Source: Nitratireductor basaltis
Lineage (GTDB): Bacteria > Pseudomonadota > Alphaproteobacteria > Rhizobiales > Rhizobiaceae
Assembly (NCBI RefSeq): GCF_000733725.1
Contig: NZ_JMQM01000001.1
Location: 868,001 to 932,000 of the forward strand
Direction: 5' to 3'
Length of the DNA: 64,000 nt
Shown here: piece by piece, positions 26,812-34,675 of the stretch
How the letters are laid out: each line of letters begins with the position of its first letter
How positions within the stretch are numbered: the first letter of the stretch is position 1
The notes under the pieces: generated by a model
What the model was told of the DNA's origin: nothing
Seen by the model: only the letters and a program-made list of their open reading frames with translations
Databases searched by the model: none
Position numbers and translations under genes: made by a program

Positions 26812-28068
26812 ATGAGCCTCAAACCGGCACAGGTACTGGAAGCGGGAGAAGCGTTGCGCGGATTGTTCGAGCCGACACCGCTCCAGCTCAATGACTATCT
26901 CTCCAAGAAGACCGGCGCACGCGTCTATCTGAAGCGGGAGGACCTGACGCCGGTGCGCTCATACAAGCTGCGCGGCGCCTTCAACTTTCTTCGCAAGGCC
27001 GTGGAGCGCGATCCGGGGCAGAAGCATTTCGTCTGTGCGTCTGCAGGAAATCATGCGCAGGGCTTTGCTTATGTCTGTCGGCATTTTTCGCGCAAGGGCG
27101 TGGTGTTCATGCCCGTCACCACACCTCAACAGAAAATCGACAAGACCCGCATTTTCGGCGGCGAGTTCATCGAGGTGCGCCTGGTGGGCGACTATTTCGA
27201 TGCCTGTTATCGCGCCGCCGAGGATTATGCAGGTGAGCACGGTGCGCTGATGGTGCCTCCATTCGATCATGCCGACATCATCGAGGGGCAGGCGACCGTT
27301 GCTGCGGAAATCGAGGAGCAGCTTGGGCCGGCTCTTGATGATGCGCTTATGATACTTCCGGTTGGCGGTGGGGGGCTTTCTGCGGGTGTCACCGGCTATC
27401 TGGACGCAGCCGGCAAGGCCACACGATTCGCATTCGCGGAACCGGCTGGTGCTCCAAGCCTTCACGCGAGCCTGGAAAATGGCAAACGTCAGAGGCTTGA
27501 GAAGGTGGACACCTTCGTTGACGGTGCGGCTGTCGCGGAGATCGGACGGGAGAATTTCAAGCGGCTGAAGCATTTCAGCGCTGAAGATGTGCATCTTGTG
27601 CCCGAAAACCGGCTCTGCGCCACCATAGTCGAGATGCTGAATATCGAAGGTGTGGTGCTCGAGCCGGCGGGTGCATTGTCCATTGATACTCTCAAGGACT
27701 ATTCGCGGCAGGTCCTCAAGGGCAAGACTGTCGTTGCTGTCGTTTCCGGAGGCAATTTCGATTTCGAACGCCTGCCGGAGGTGAAGGAAAGGGCGCTTCG
27801 ATTCGAGGGGCTGAAGAAGTACTTCATCTTCAGGTTCCCTCAACGTCCCGGCGCCCTGCGCGACTTTCTCGATCTCCTCGGTCCGGATGACGACATCACC
27901 CGCTTTGAATATCTGAAGAAGTCTGCACGCAATTTTGGCTCGGTGCTGATCGGGCTGGAAACCAAAGATGCGCGCAATTTCCCGGCGCTCATGAAGAAGT
28001 TCGAGAAGGCTGGCTGGTCGTTCCAGGACATTACCGAGAACGACACGATTGCCAGCCTCCTGGTATAG
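26812..28068 (+). CDS. ilvA: Threonine ammonia-lyase (threonine dehydratase)
   Basis: 418 residues from ATG 26812 (AGAGGG upstream; a longer frame lacks a ribosome site). PLP lysine in RSYKLRGAFNFLRKA, ASAGNHAQGFAYVC, phosphate loop PVGGGGLSAG, and a C-terminal ACT-like domain (about residues 325-418: FRFPQRPGALRDFLDLLG) for feedback control. It converts threonine to 2-oxobutanoate for isoleucine synthesis. Single C-terminal domain and length match the short biosynthetic type, not the two-domain enterobacterial form. Confidence 0.93.
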   Translation: MSLKPAQVLEAGEALRGLFEPTPLQLNDYLSKKTGARVYLKREDLTPVRSYKLRGAFNFLRKAVERDPGQKHFVCASAGNHAQGFAYVCRHFSRKGVVFMPVTTPQQKIDKTRIFGGEFIEVRLVGDYFDACYRAAEDYAGEHGALMVPPFDHADIIEGQATVAAEIEEQLGPALDDALMILPVGGGGLSAGVTGYLDAAGKATRFAFAEPAGAPSLHASLENGKRQRLEKVDTFVDGAAVAEIGRENFKRLKHFSAEDVHLVPENRLCATIVEMLNIEGVVLEPAGALSIDTLKDYSRQVLKGKTVVAVVSGGNFDFERLPEVKERALRFEGLKKYFIFRFPQRPGALRDFLDLLGPDDDITRFEYLKKSARNFGSVLIGLETKDARNFPALMKKFEKAGWSFQDITENDTIASLLV

Positions 28069-28396
28069 CTGCAACGGGCACTTGTTGCTGCGACGCACAA
28101 TTCATTTGCTATTTGTGCGTTCAGGCTCCATATGGGGGCGGTAAGGCGCATGGGCCGGCGAACTGTTTCGGCCTTCCCACAACAAGAGATTTCTCTTCAG
28201 GACTGGTTGCGTCTGCTTTCCGCTCAGCAATGAGGCGGGAAAAGCCCCGGAGTTTTGTGCTTCGGGCGCGACAGCGCAGCCGACCGGTGCATGAGCGCCG
28301 GCGCCTTGTCGTTCACGAATATATTCGGAAGCAGGTTGCGCCCTGCTCATGATTTTTGCTGTGCCGTTCGGGCGCGGCACAAGAAGAGTTATCGAT
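28069..28396. other. Intergenic region and leader ahead of the RNA helicase gene
   Basis: No gene is supported. It ends in the hairpin at about 28362-28382 and the candidate ribosome site GAAGAG. A long leader is common for cold-responsive DEAD-box helicase genes, but I see no named element. Confidence 0.4.
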
Positions 28397-29761
28397 TTGA
28401 CCGAAGAAACAACAATCACCCCGGCCAACTTTGACGAGCTGGGTATCGATGGAACACTGCTCGCAGCAACCAAGGCTGCTGGCATGGATCAGGCAAAGCC
28501 TATCCAGGCCAAGGCCATCCCCCCGTTCCTCGAAGGACGCGACATTCTGGGTGTGGCGCAAACGGGGTCGGGCAAGACTGCCGCATTCTCCCTGCCAATC
28601 CTTTCACGCATTATCGGGCTTGGCACCAAACGCCGCCCGCGCACTGCCCGCGCCCTCATACTCGTGCCGACGCGTGAGCTGGCCGTGCAGATAGAGACAG
28701 TGGTGAAGTCCCTTGCCAAAGGTGCTCACATCTCGACCTGCCTCGTACTCGGGGGTGTATCTCGCAATTCGCAGGTGCGTCGCATGCAGCAGGGCGTGGA
28801 CGTTCTGATCGCAACGCCGGGCCGCCTGACGGACCTTGTGCGCGAGAAGGAAGTCGTACTTTCCGACACGACATGGCTCGTTCTCGACGAAGCTGATCGC
28901 ATGCTGGACATGGGCTTCATCAATGACGTCCGTCGTATTGCGAAGGCCACGCATCCCGCCCGCCAGACAGCGCTTTTCTCCGCGACCATGCCGAAGGAGA
29001 TCGAGCAGCTGGCCAACACGCTGCTGCGTGATCCAGTTCGCATCGAAATCGCGAAGCAGAGCACGACTGCGGCGGAAATCGAGCAAAGCGTGATCATTGC
29101 GCGTACCAAGCAGAAGCGCAAATATCTCTCCGACCTGCTTGCCGATGACAGCATGAAGCAGGTTATCGTGTTCGCACGCACCAAGCACGGCGCAGACCGT
29201 GTGACGCGTGATCTGGAGCGCGACGGCTTCAACGCCGCTGTCATCCACGGCAACAAGTCTCAGAATGCCCGCCAGCGCGCGCTGAATGGTTTCCGCGACG
29301 GCTCGGTTCGCATTCTGGTGGCGACCGATATTGCCGCGCGTGGCATCGATGTTCCCGGCATCAGCCATGTGGTGAATTTCGATCTGCCGGACGAAGCAGA
29401 AAGCTATGTACACCGCATTGGCCGCACGGGCCGCAACGGTGCCGACGGCGTGGCCATCACGCTGTGCGATCCTGCGGAAAGCTCCAAGCTGCGCCAGGTG
29501 GAACGCATCATTCGCATGAAGCTTCCCGTGGCTGCCGATATCACCGACCAGCCTGATCCGGTTCGTGCTGCACAGCCTCGCAATGATGCGGGCAACACGA
29601 ACAACGGCCAGAAGCCGGCACAGCCACATCGTCAGCATGCAAAGCGCAAGGGCAATGGACCTGCGCAGCGTGAGGGCGAGCGACAGGAGGGTCAGCAGCA
29701 GCGCCGTTCCCGTCGCGGTCGTAGTGGACAAGGCGGTCGCGCACGCAGCCGCGCAGCCTGA
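28397..29761 (+). CDS. rhlE: DEAD-box RNA helicase (RhlE-like)
   Basis: About 454 residues. Q motif KPIQAKAIPP, Walker A AQTGSGKTAAF, PTRELA, ATPGRL, DEAD (LDEADRML), SAT, and HRIGRTGRNG. A basic, Gln/Arg-rich tail follows (about residues 380-454), typical of RhlE/CsdA proteins that bind structured RNA. Start is uncertain: TTG 28397 has GAAGAG at good spacing, while ATG 28349 has no ribosome site and a hairpin (TGTGCCG/CGGCACA) sits between them. Likely roles are ribosome assembly and RNA decay, stronger in the cold. Confidence 0.9.
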   Translation: MTEETTITPANFDELGIDGTLLAATKAAGMDQAKPIQAKAIPPFLEGRDILGVAQTGSGKTAAFSLPILSRIIGLGTKRRPRTARALILVPTRELAVQIETVVKSLAKGAHISTCLVLGGVSRNSQVRRMQQGVDVLIATPGRLTDLVREKEVVLSDTTWLVLDEADRMLDMGFINDVRRIAKATHPARQTALFSATMPKEIEQLANTLLRDPVRIEIAKQSTTAAEIEQSVIIARTKQKRKYLSDLLADDSMKQVIVFARTKHGADRVTRDLERDGFNAAVIHGNKSQNARQRALNGFRDGSVRILVATDIAARGIDVPGISHVVNFDLPDEAESYVHRIGRTGRNGADGVAITLCDPAESSKLRQVERIIRMKLPVAADITDQPDPVRAAQPRNDAGNTNNGQKPAQPHRQHAKRKGNGPAQREGERQEGQQQRRSRRGRSGQGGRARSRAA

Positions 29762-29790
29762 TTTTCTGAAGCGATCGAGTTTCCTGACAA

Positions 29791-29822
29791 GGGGCATGGC
29801 CGAAAGGCCGTGCCCCTCATTG
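29791..29822 (+). terminator. Intrinsic terminator of the RNA helicase gene
   Basis: GGGGCATGGCC and GGCCGTGCCCC pair (one G-U) around a GAAA tetraloop, followed by TCATTGTTAT. The T-run is weak, but the stem is very stable and starts 30 bases after the helicase stop. Confidence 0.6.
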
Positions 29823-29923
29823 TTATATGGGTGATCCGCTTCTGGCCCAATGGCATGGCAGTGAGAGGTGCGTTATCGGATCGAAGATGGGATGCGCCGT
29901 ACTGGTGCAGGAGGAGATTTTGC

Positions 29924-31165
29924 ATGGCAGGCATAGCGGCGCTGGCTACAGCCTATATTCTTTCGCAGTTCTATCGTTCGTTCATGGCAGTGCTGACGCC
30001 GGTCCTGACAAGCGAACTGGGTGCGACGAAGGCTGAACTGTCGACGGCTTCGGGCGTCTGGTTTGCCGTATTCGCCTCAATGCAGTTCGCCGTGGGTGTG
30101 TCGCTCGACCGTTTCGGGCCGCGCAAGACAGCTTCGATCATGCTGGCCATAGGCGGCGGGGGCGGGGCATTGCTGTTTGCCGCTGCCAGCGAGCCCTGGA
30201 TGGTCATTGCCGCCATGGCCCTGATCGGTTTCGGCTGCTCGCCCGTGCTGATGGCCTCGATATACATCTTCGCCAATGCGTATCCACCGGCACGTCTGTC
30301 CATTCTGGCTTCCACGATCCTGGGCATCGGCATGCTTGGCAACGTCATCGGTGCCTCGCCTCTTGCAGCAGCTGCCGAAGCCTTCGGATGGCGAACCGTT
30401 CTCACCGGATTGGCTGCTGTCACCCTCGTCGTGGCGGTTGCGATCTTTGCCCTCGTACGTGACCCGCACATTGCAGAGGAGAATCGCGCGACCAGTGGCT
30501 TCTCCGGCTATCTCGATCTGATGCGGCTCAAGGCACTATGGCCGATCCTGCCGCTGGTCGCGGTCAACTATGCTGCGGCTGCCAGCATTCGCGGGCTTTG
30601 GGCCGGTCCTTATCTTGCCGATGTCTATGGTGCGACCGCTCTTGCCATCGGCAATGCCACGCTTTTCATGGCACTTGCCATGTCGGCAGGTTCATTTATC
30701 TATGGGCCGCTCGACAATGTTTTCGGAACGCGCAAGTGGGTTGCGGTTGCGGGCACATCCATCAGCCTGAGTGCATTGACATTCATGTCATTCGTGCCAC
30801 AGAGCAGCTTTGTGACCACGACCTGGCTTCTCGTGGTGCTTGGGCTTTGCGGCAGCGCGTATGGGCTACTTATGGCACATGGCAAAGCGTATATTCCCGC
30901 TCACCTGACCGGTCGCGGTGTGACGCTTCTCAACTTCTTCTCGATCGGCGGCGTGGGCGCGACCCAATTTGCGACCGGGGCTGTCGTGACGGCTTCATCG
31001 GTCCCAAGCGATCCGGTCGTCGGTTATCGCGCCTTGTTCATGTTCTACACGGCACTTCTGGCTGCCGCGCTTTTGATCTATCTGTTCTCAAGGGATGCAA
31101 AGCCGCAACGAGGCGAGGACGGTGCGGGTCTGAATGTCTCAAGCCGCATGTCGAAGACCGGCTGA
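29924..31165 (+). CDS. Major facilitator superfamily transporter
   Basis: 413 residues from ATG 29924, with AGGAGGAG eight bases upstream. About twelve membrane segments. The MFS signature between TM2 and TM3 appears as SLDRFGPRKTASIML (G-x3-D-R-x-G-R-R type), and a central hydrophilic loop separates the halves (RDPHIAEENRATSG). It resembles nitrate/oxalate-like or general drug/metabolite MFS proteins, but the substrate cannot be read from sequence. It stands between the helicase and cysteine synthase genes without evident partners. Confidence 0.85.
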   Translation: MAGIAALATAYILSQFYRSFMAVLTPVLTSELGATKAELSTASGVWFAVFASMQFAVGVSLDRFGPRKTASIMLAIGGGGGALLFAAASEPWMVIAAMALIGFGCSPVLMASIYIFANAYPPARLSILASTILGIGMLGNVIGASPLAAAAEAFGWRTVLTGLAAVTLVVAVAIFALVRDPHIAEENRATSGFSGYLDLMRLKALWPILPLVAVNYAAAASIRGLWAGPYLADVYGATALAIGNATLFMALAMSAGSFIYGPLDNVFGTRKWVAVAGTSISLSALTFMSFVPQSSFVTTTWLLVVLGLCGSAYGLLMAHGKAYIPAHLTGRGVTLLNFFSIGGVGATQFATGAVVTASSVPSDPVVGYRALFMFYTALLAAALLIYLFSRDAKPQRGEDGAGLNVSSRMSKTG

Positions 31166-31327
31166 GGAGTGCGCGTGGAATAAAATTTCGCCAAAGTCGC
31201 ATCCGCACCCGCTGAATGCGTGCAGTTTCGCAGCAGGGAGAAAAACGCGCCTTGCAAGCGCGTGGTGCGATTTCTACGCTGAGCGGAACATGCCGGCGTC
31301 GCAGCCGAGGATACAAGCGAGGAATAC

Positions 31328-32362
31328 ATGCAGCCTTCCGTCATAGAAACAATCGGCAACACGCCGCTGATCCGCCTCAAGCGCGCTTCCGAGGAAACGG
31401 GCTGCGAGATTTACGGCAAGGCAGAGTTCCTCAACCCTGGGCAATCGGTGAAGGATCGGGCGGGACTGTTCATCATCCGTGATGCGGAAAAGCGTGGTCT
31501 GCTCCGGCCCGGTGGCGTGATCGTGGAAGGGACCGCAGGCAATACCGGAATAGGGCTTACGGTTGTTGCCAAAGCTCTCGGCTACCGAACGGTCATCGTC
31601 ATTCCGGAGACGCAGAGCCAGGAAAAGAAGGATGCGCTGCGCGTCATGGGTGCGGAGCTCATCGAGGTCCCGGCAGTGCCCTACAAGAACCCGAACAATT
31701 ACGTGAAGCTTTCCGGCCGGTTGGCGGAGAAGTTGGCGCAGAAAGAAGCGAACGGCGCGGTCTGGGCAAATCAGTTCGACAACACTGCCAATCGTGAAGG
31801 CCATATCCAGACGACCGCTCAGGAGATCTGGGAACAGACGGGCGGCAAGGTCGACGGTTTTGTCGCTGCGGTGGGAACCGGCGGGACGTTGGCCGGCACG
31901 GGATTTGGTCTCAAGGAGAAGAATTCCGGGATCAAGATCGCGATTGCTGACCCGATGGGGGCCGCGCTCTACAACTATTACGCCAATGGCGAATTGAAAT
32001 CGGAGGGCGGCTCGATCACCGAAGGTATCGGGCAGGGTCGCATCACCGCCAATCTTGATGGCTTCCAACCCGATTTCGCCTTCCAGGTGCCTGACGAGGA
32101 GGCGCTGCCGATCGTGTTTGATCTCGTGCAGGAGGAAGGTCTTTGCCTGGGCGGATCGTCCGGTATCAATATTGCAGGTGCCAAGCGGCTTGCGCGGGAA
32201 CTGGGACCTGGCCACACCATCGTGACGATACTGTGCGACTACGGCACGCGCTACCAGTCGAAGATGTTCAATCCGGACTTCCTGCGCTCCAAGAACCTGC
32301 CAGTGCCGCATTGGATGGAAGAGACGCCGGACATCGAGGTGCCTTTCGAGGCTGTATCCTGA
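31328..32362 (+). CDS. cysK: Cysteine synthase A (O-acetylserine sulfhydrylase)
   Basis: 344 residues, fold-type II PLP enzyme. PLP lysine in NPGQSVKDRAG, substrate loop EGTAGNTGIG, PLP phosphate loop GTGGTLAGTG, and GGSSGIN. It makes cysteine from O-acetylserine and sulfide. It is somewhat longer than typical CysK (about 310-325) and the EGTAGNTGIGL form is that of the second alphaproteobacterial CysK group. Its TGA overlaps the ATG of alaX (TGATG), and an sseA sulfurtransferase follows, so the unit seems devoted to sulfur metabolism. Confidence 0.92.
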   Translation: MQPSVIETIGNTPLIRLKRASEETGCEIYGKAEFLNPGQSVKDRAGLFIIRDAEKRGLLRPGGVIVEGTAGNTGIGLTVVAKALGYRTVIVIPETQSQEKKDALRVMGAELIEVPAVPYKNPNNYVKLSGRLAEKLAQKEANGAVWANQFDNTANREGHIQTTAQEIWEQTGGKVDGFVAAVGTGGTLAGTGFGLKEKNSGIKIAIADPMGAALYNYYANGELKSEGGSITEGIGQGRITANLDGFQPDFAFQVPDEEALPIVFDLVQEEGLCLGGSSGINIAGAKRLARELGPGHTIVTILCDYGTRYQSKMFNPDFLRSKNLPVPHWMEETPDIEVPFEAVS

Positions 32363-33102
32363 TGGCGCATCGGGTTGAAGCGCTGTTTCGAGATGATGCC
32401 TATCGGAAGGACGCCGAAGCAACCGTGGTTTCGGTCACCGACGAGGGCGGTGTGATCCTCGACCGAACGATCTTCTACGCAACATCCGGCGGCCAGCCGG
32501 GTGACACAGGTGCGCTTGCGACTGAAGACGGCCGAAGCTTCGAAGTATCGGATACGGTCTGTGGAGCATCCAAGGAAGAGATCATCCACCGCCTTTCCGA
32601 AGGTTCTGTGCCGCCAGCGGTGGGGACCAGGTTGAAGCTCACCATCGATTGGGATCGTCGATACCGGTTGATGCGCATGCACACGGCCTGCCACTTGTTG
32701 AGTGTCGTATGTCCGCAGCCGATCACCGGCGCGTCCGTCAGCGAAAGCGACTCGCGGGTTGATTTCGACATGCCCGAGGGTGCTCCTTCCAAGGAAGAGG
32801 TGACGGCGAAGCTGATGGAGCTTGTGGAGGCCGACCATCCGGTCTTCACGCGACTGATCAGCCAAGAAGAGCTTGCCGCCAATCCGGGACTGGTGAAATC
32901 GAAGAATGTACGACCACCGACGGGTGCCGGACAGGTTCGGCTGGTATGCATTGGAGAGGATGCCGCCATCGACAGTCAACCTTGTGGGGGGACCCACGTG
33001 GCGCGCACTGGCGAAATCGGAGAGATCCATATCGGCAAGATCGAGAAGAAGGGTCGGGAAAACCGGCGTTTTCGCATTCGCTTCGGTCAATTGTCGCAGT
33101 GA
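32362..33102 (+). CDS. alaX: AlaX-type alanyl-tRNA editing protein
   Basis: 246 residues, homologous to the editing domain of alanyl-tRNA synthetase and without a catalytic synthetase core. The zinc site is complete: HTACH (HxxxH, near residue 111) and PCGGTH (Cys and His near residue 209). The beta-barrel part has TIFYATSGGQPGDTG. AlaX proteins hydrolyse Ser- or Gly-tRNA(Ala) in trans. Its ATG overlaps the cysK stop, so it is translated with cysK. The link to sulfur genes is unexplained. Confidence 0.9.
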   Translation: MAHRVEALFRDDAYRKDAEATVVSVTDEGGVILDRTIFYATSGGQPGDTGALATEDGRSFEVSDTVCGASKEEIIHRLSEGSVPPAVGTRLKLTIDWDRRYRLMRMHTACHLLSVVCPQPITGASVSESDSRVDFDMPEGAPSKEEVTAKLMELVEADHPVFTRLISQEELAANPGLVKSKNVRPPTGAGQVRLVCIGEDAAIDSQPCGGTHVARTGEIGEIHIGKIEKKGRENRRFRIRFGQLSQ

Positions 33103-33181
33103 TATATGTTGCGGTGACCGGCGGAAGGTGAAACCACTTGTGTCCGCAGGCATTGTCTGAGCAAACAGGCCCGGAGGACAT

Positions 33182-34030
33182 ATGGAAGAGCAACGTCGGT
33201 TCATCGTTTCTGCAGATTGGCTTGAGAAGCGTATCGGGGAGCCGGGGCTCTCCATAATCGATGCGTCGTGGTATCTGCCCGCTCAAAACCGTGATGCAGA
33301 AGCCGAATATGATGCTGCGCACATCCCCGGAGCAGTTTTCTTCGATCACGAGCTTGTCTGTGATGCGGGTTCGAAACTGCCTCACACGATGCCCGAGCCA
33401 CTGACCTTCGAACGCCACGCCAGCTCCATGGGTGTCACGCGCAATGACACGATCGTCGTCTATGACGGACCCGGATTTTTCACAGCTCCACGTGCCTGGT
33501 GGATGTTCCGTGTGATGGGCGCTGAAAAGGTTTATGTGCTTGACGGTGGATTCTACCGCTGGCGGACGCAAGGCCGTCCGGTGACGTCCGAGCCGACGAA
33601 AATCGCGTCTGCGGTCTTCGACCCGAAGGTCGACAGGAATGCCGTGGTTGGGTTTGACGAGATGTTGCAGCTCGTCCGGGAAGGTGGGGCACAGATTGCG
33701 GATGCGCGGTCATCAGGTCGCTACAAGGGCGTCGAAGCCGAGCCCCGCAAAGGAATGCGATCCGGTCACATGCCGGGTGCGGTGAGCGTCCCGGTCACGT
33801 CTCTCTCCCGGGATGGCAGCCTCCTGTCACGCCAGGCCCTGGAGGAGCATCTGCGCGGCTGCGGATTGGATCCTGAAAAGCCGGTTGTCGCCACTTGCGG
33901 ATCCGGGATCACGGCCGCTGCGATCGTTCTTGCACTTGCTGAGACGGGACACGACCATGCTCGGCTCTACGACGGTTCCTGGAGTGAATGGGGCGGGCGC
34001 GACGATACGCCTGTTGAAACGTCCGATTGA
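33182..34030 (+). CDS. sseA: 3-Mercaptopyruvate sulfurtransferase
   Basis: 282 residues with two rhodanese domains. The inactive N-terminal domain carries VFFDHELVCDAGSKLPHTMP; the C-terminal domain has the active loop CGSGIT (Cys near residue 238). CGSG(I/V)T(A) marks mercaptopyruvate sulfurtransferases, whereas thiosulfate enzymes have CRKG-type loops. It transfers sulfur from 3-mercaptopyruvate to thiols or cyanide. GGAGG precedes ATG 33182. It lies in the cysK-alaX-sseA-GNAT run and its stop overlaps the GNAT start. Confidence 0.93.
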   Translation: MEEQRRFIVSADWLEKRIGEPGLSIIDASWYLPAQNRDAEAEYDAAHIPGAVFFDHELVCDAGSKLPHTMPEPLTFERHASSMGVTRNDTIVVYDGPGFFTAPRAWWMFRVMGAEKVYVLDGGFYRWRTQGRPVTSEPTKIASAVFDPKVDRNAVVGFDEMLQLVREGGAQIADARSSGRYKGVEAEPRKGMRSGHMPGAVSVPVTSLSRDGSLLSRQALEEHLRGCGLDPEKPVVATCGSGITAAAIVLALAETGHDHARLYDGSWSEWGGRDDTPVETSD

Positions 34031-34593
34031 TGTCCGTGGCAGATGACACGAATAAGAGACTGCAGGCTGTGGTGACACGGCTTCAGATGGAACATGAGCC
34101 CGCACGTTACCCGCCCATGCCACTGGGACAGCATCTGGCGCTCATGAGGGTCGATAACATCCCGACCCATTTCTATCGCTATCTCTATGACCGTGTAGGG
34201 CGCGACTGGCATTGGACCGCTGCGCTGCAGTTGAGTGATAGCGAACTGGAACAGCGGCTTTCCAGCGAAGCCAATGATGTGCAAGTCCTCTATCTGGATG
34301 GTGCTCCTTCAGGTTTCTTCGAGCTTCGTGACGAGGATGACAGCTGCAGGCTGGTGCATTTCGGACTTATGAAACACGCGATTGGCAGAGGGCTTTCAGG
34401 GTGGTTCCTGGGGTGTGCCATTCGTGCGGCATGGTCGCGTTCGAAATCCCGCGTGACAGTTGAAACCTGCACCCTCGATCATCCCGCCGCCCTACCACTT
34501 TATCAGCGGGCGGGGTTCATGCCTGTTGAAAGGCGCGATGAGAGCCTTATACCTCTCAGCGAAGAGGCACGGCGACGCGCCTTGTACCGTTGA
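34030..34593 (+). CDS. GNAT-family N-acetyltransferase
   Basis: 187 residues from ATG 34030, overlapping the sseA stop (TGATG). An acetyl-CoA fold is supported by LYLDGAPSGFFELR (beta4), the pyrophosphate loop region AIGRGLSGWFLGCAIRAAW and the late TLDHPAALPLYQRAGFMPVERRDE, with the family's Tyr-Gln-Arg-Ala-Gly-Phe segment. N-terminal QLSDSELEQRL is helical. Substrate unknown. Translational coupling to sseA suggests that it works in the same process. Confidence 0.85.
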   Translation: MSVADDTNKRLQAVVTRLQMEHEPARYPPMPLGQHLALMRVDNIPTHFYRYLYDRVGRDWHWTAALQLSDSELEQRLSSEANDVQVLYLDGAPSGFFELRDEDDSCRLVHFGLMKHAIGRGLSGWFLGCAIRAAWSRSKSRVTVETCTLDHPAALPLYQRAGFMPVERRDESLIPLSEEARRRALYR

Positions 34594-34675
34594 AGATGGA
34601 ATGGCGCGATCGAGCGCTGCAGTTCAGGTTCCAGCTTCACCTGCGGGAGCGAGCAATACGACGCCAGAGAGGCAA

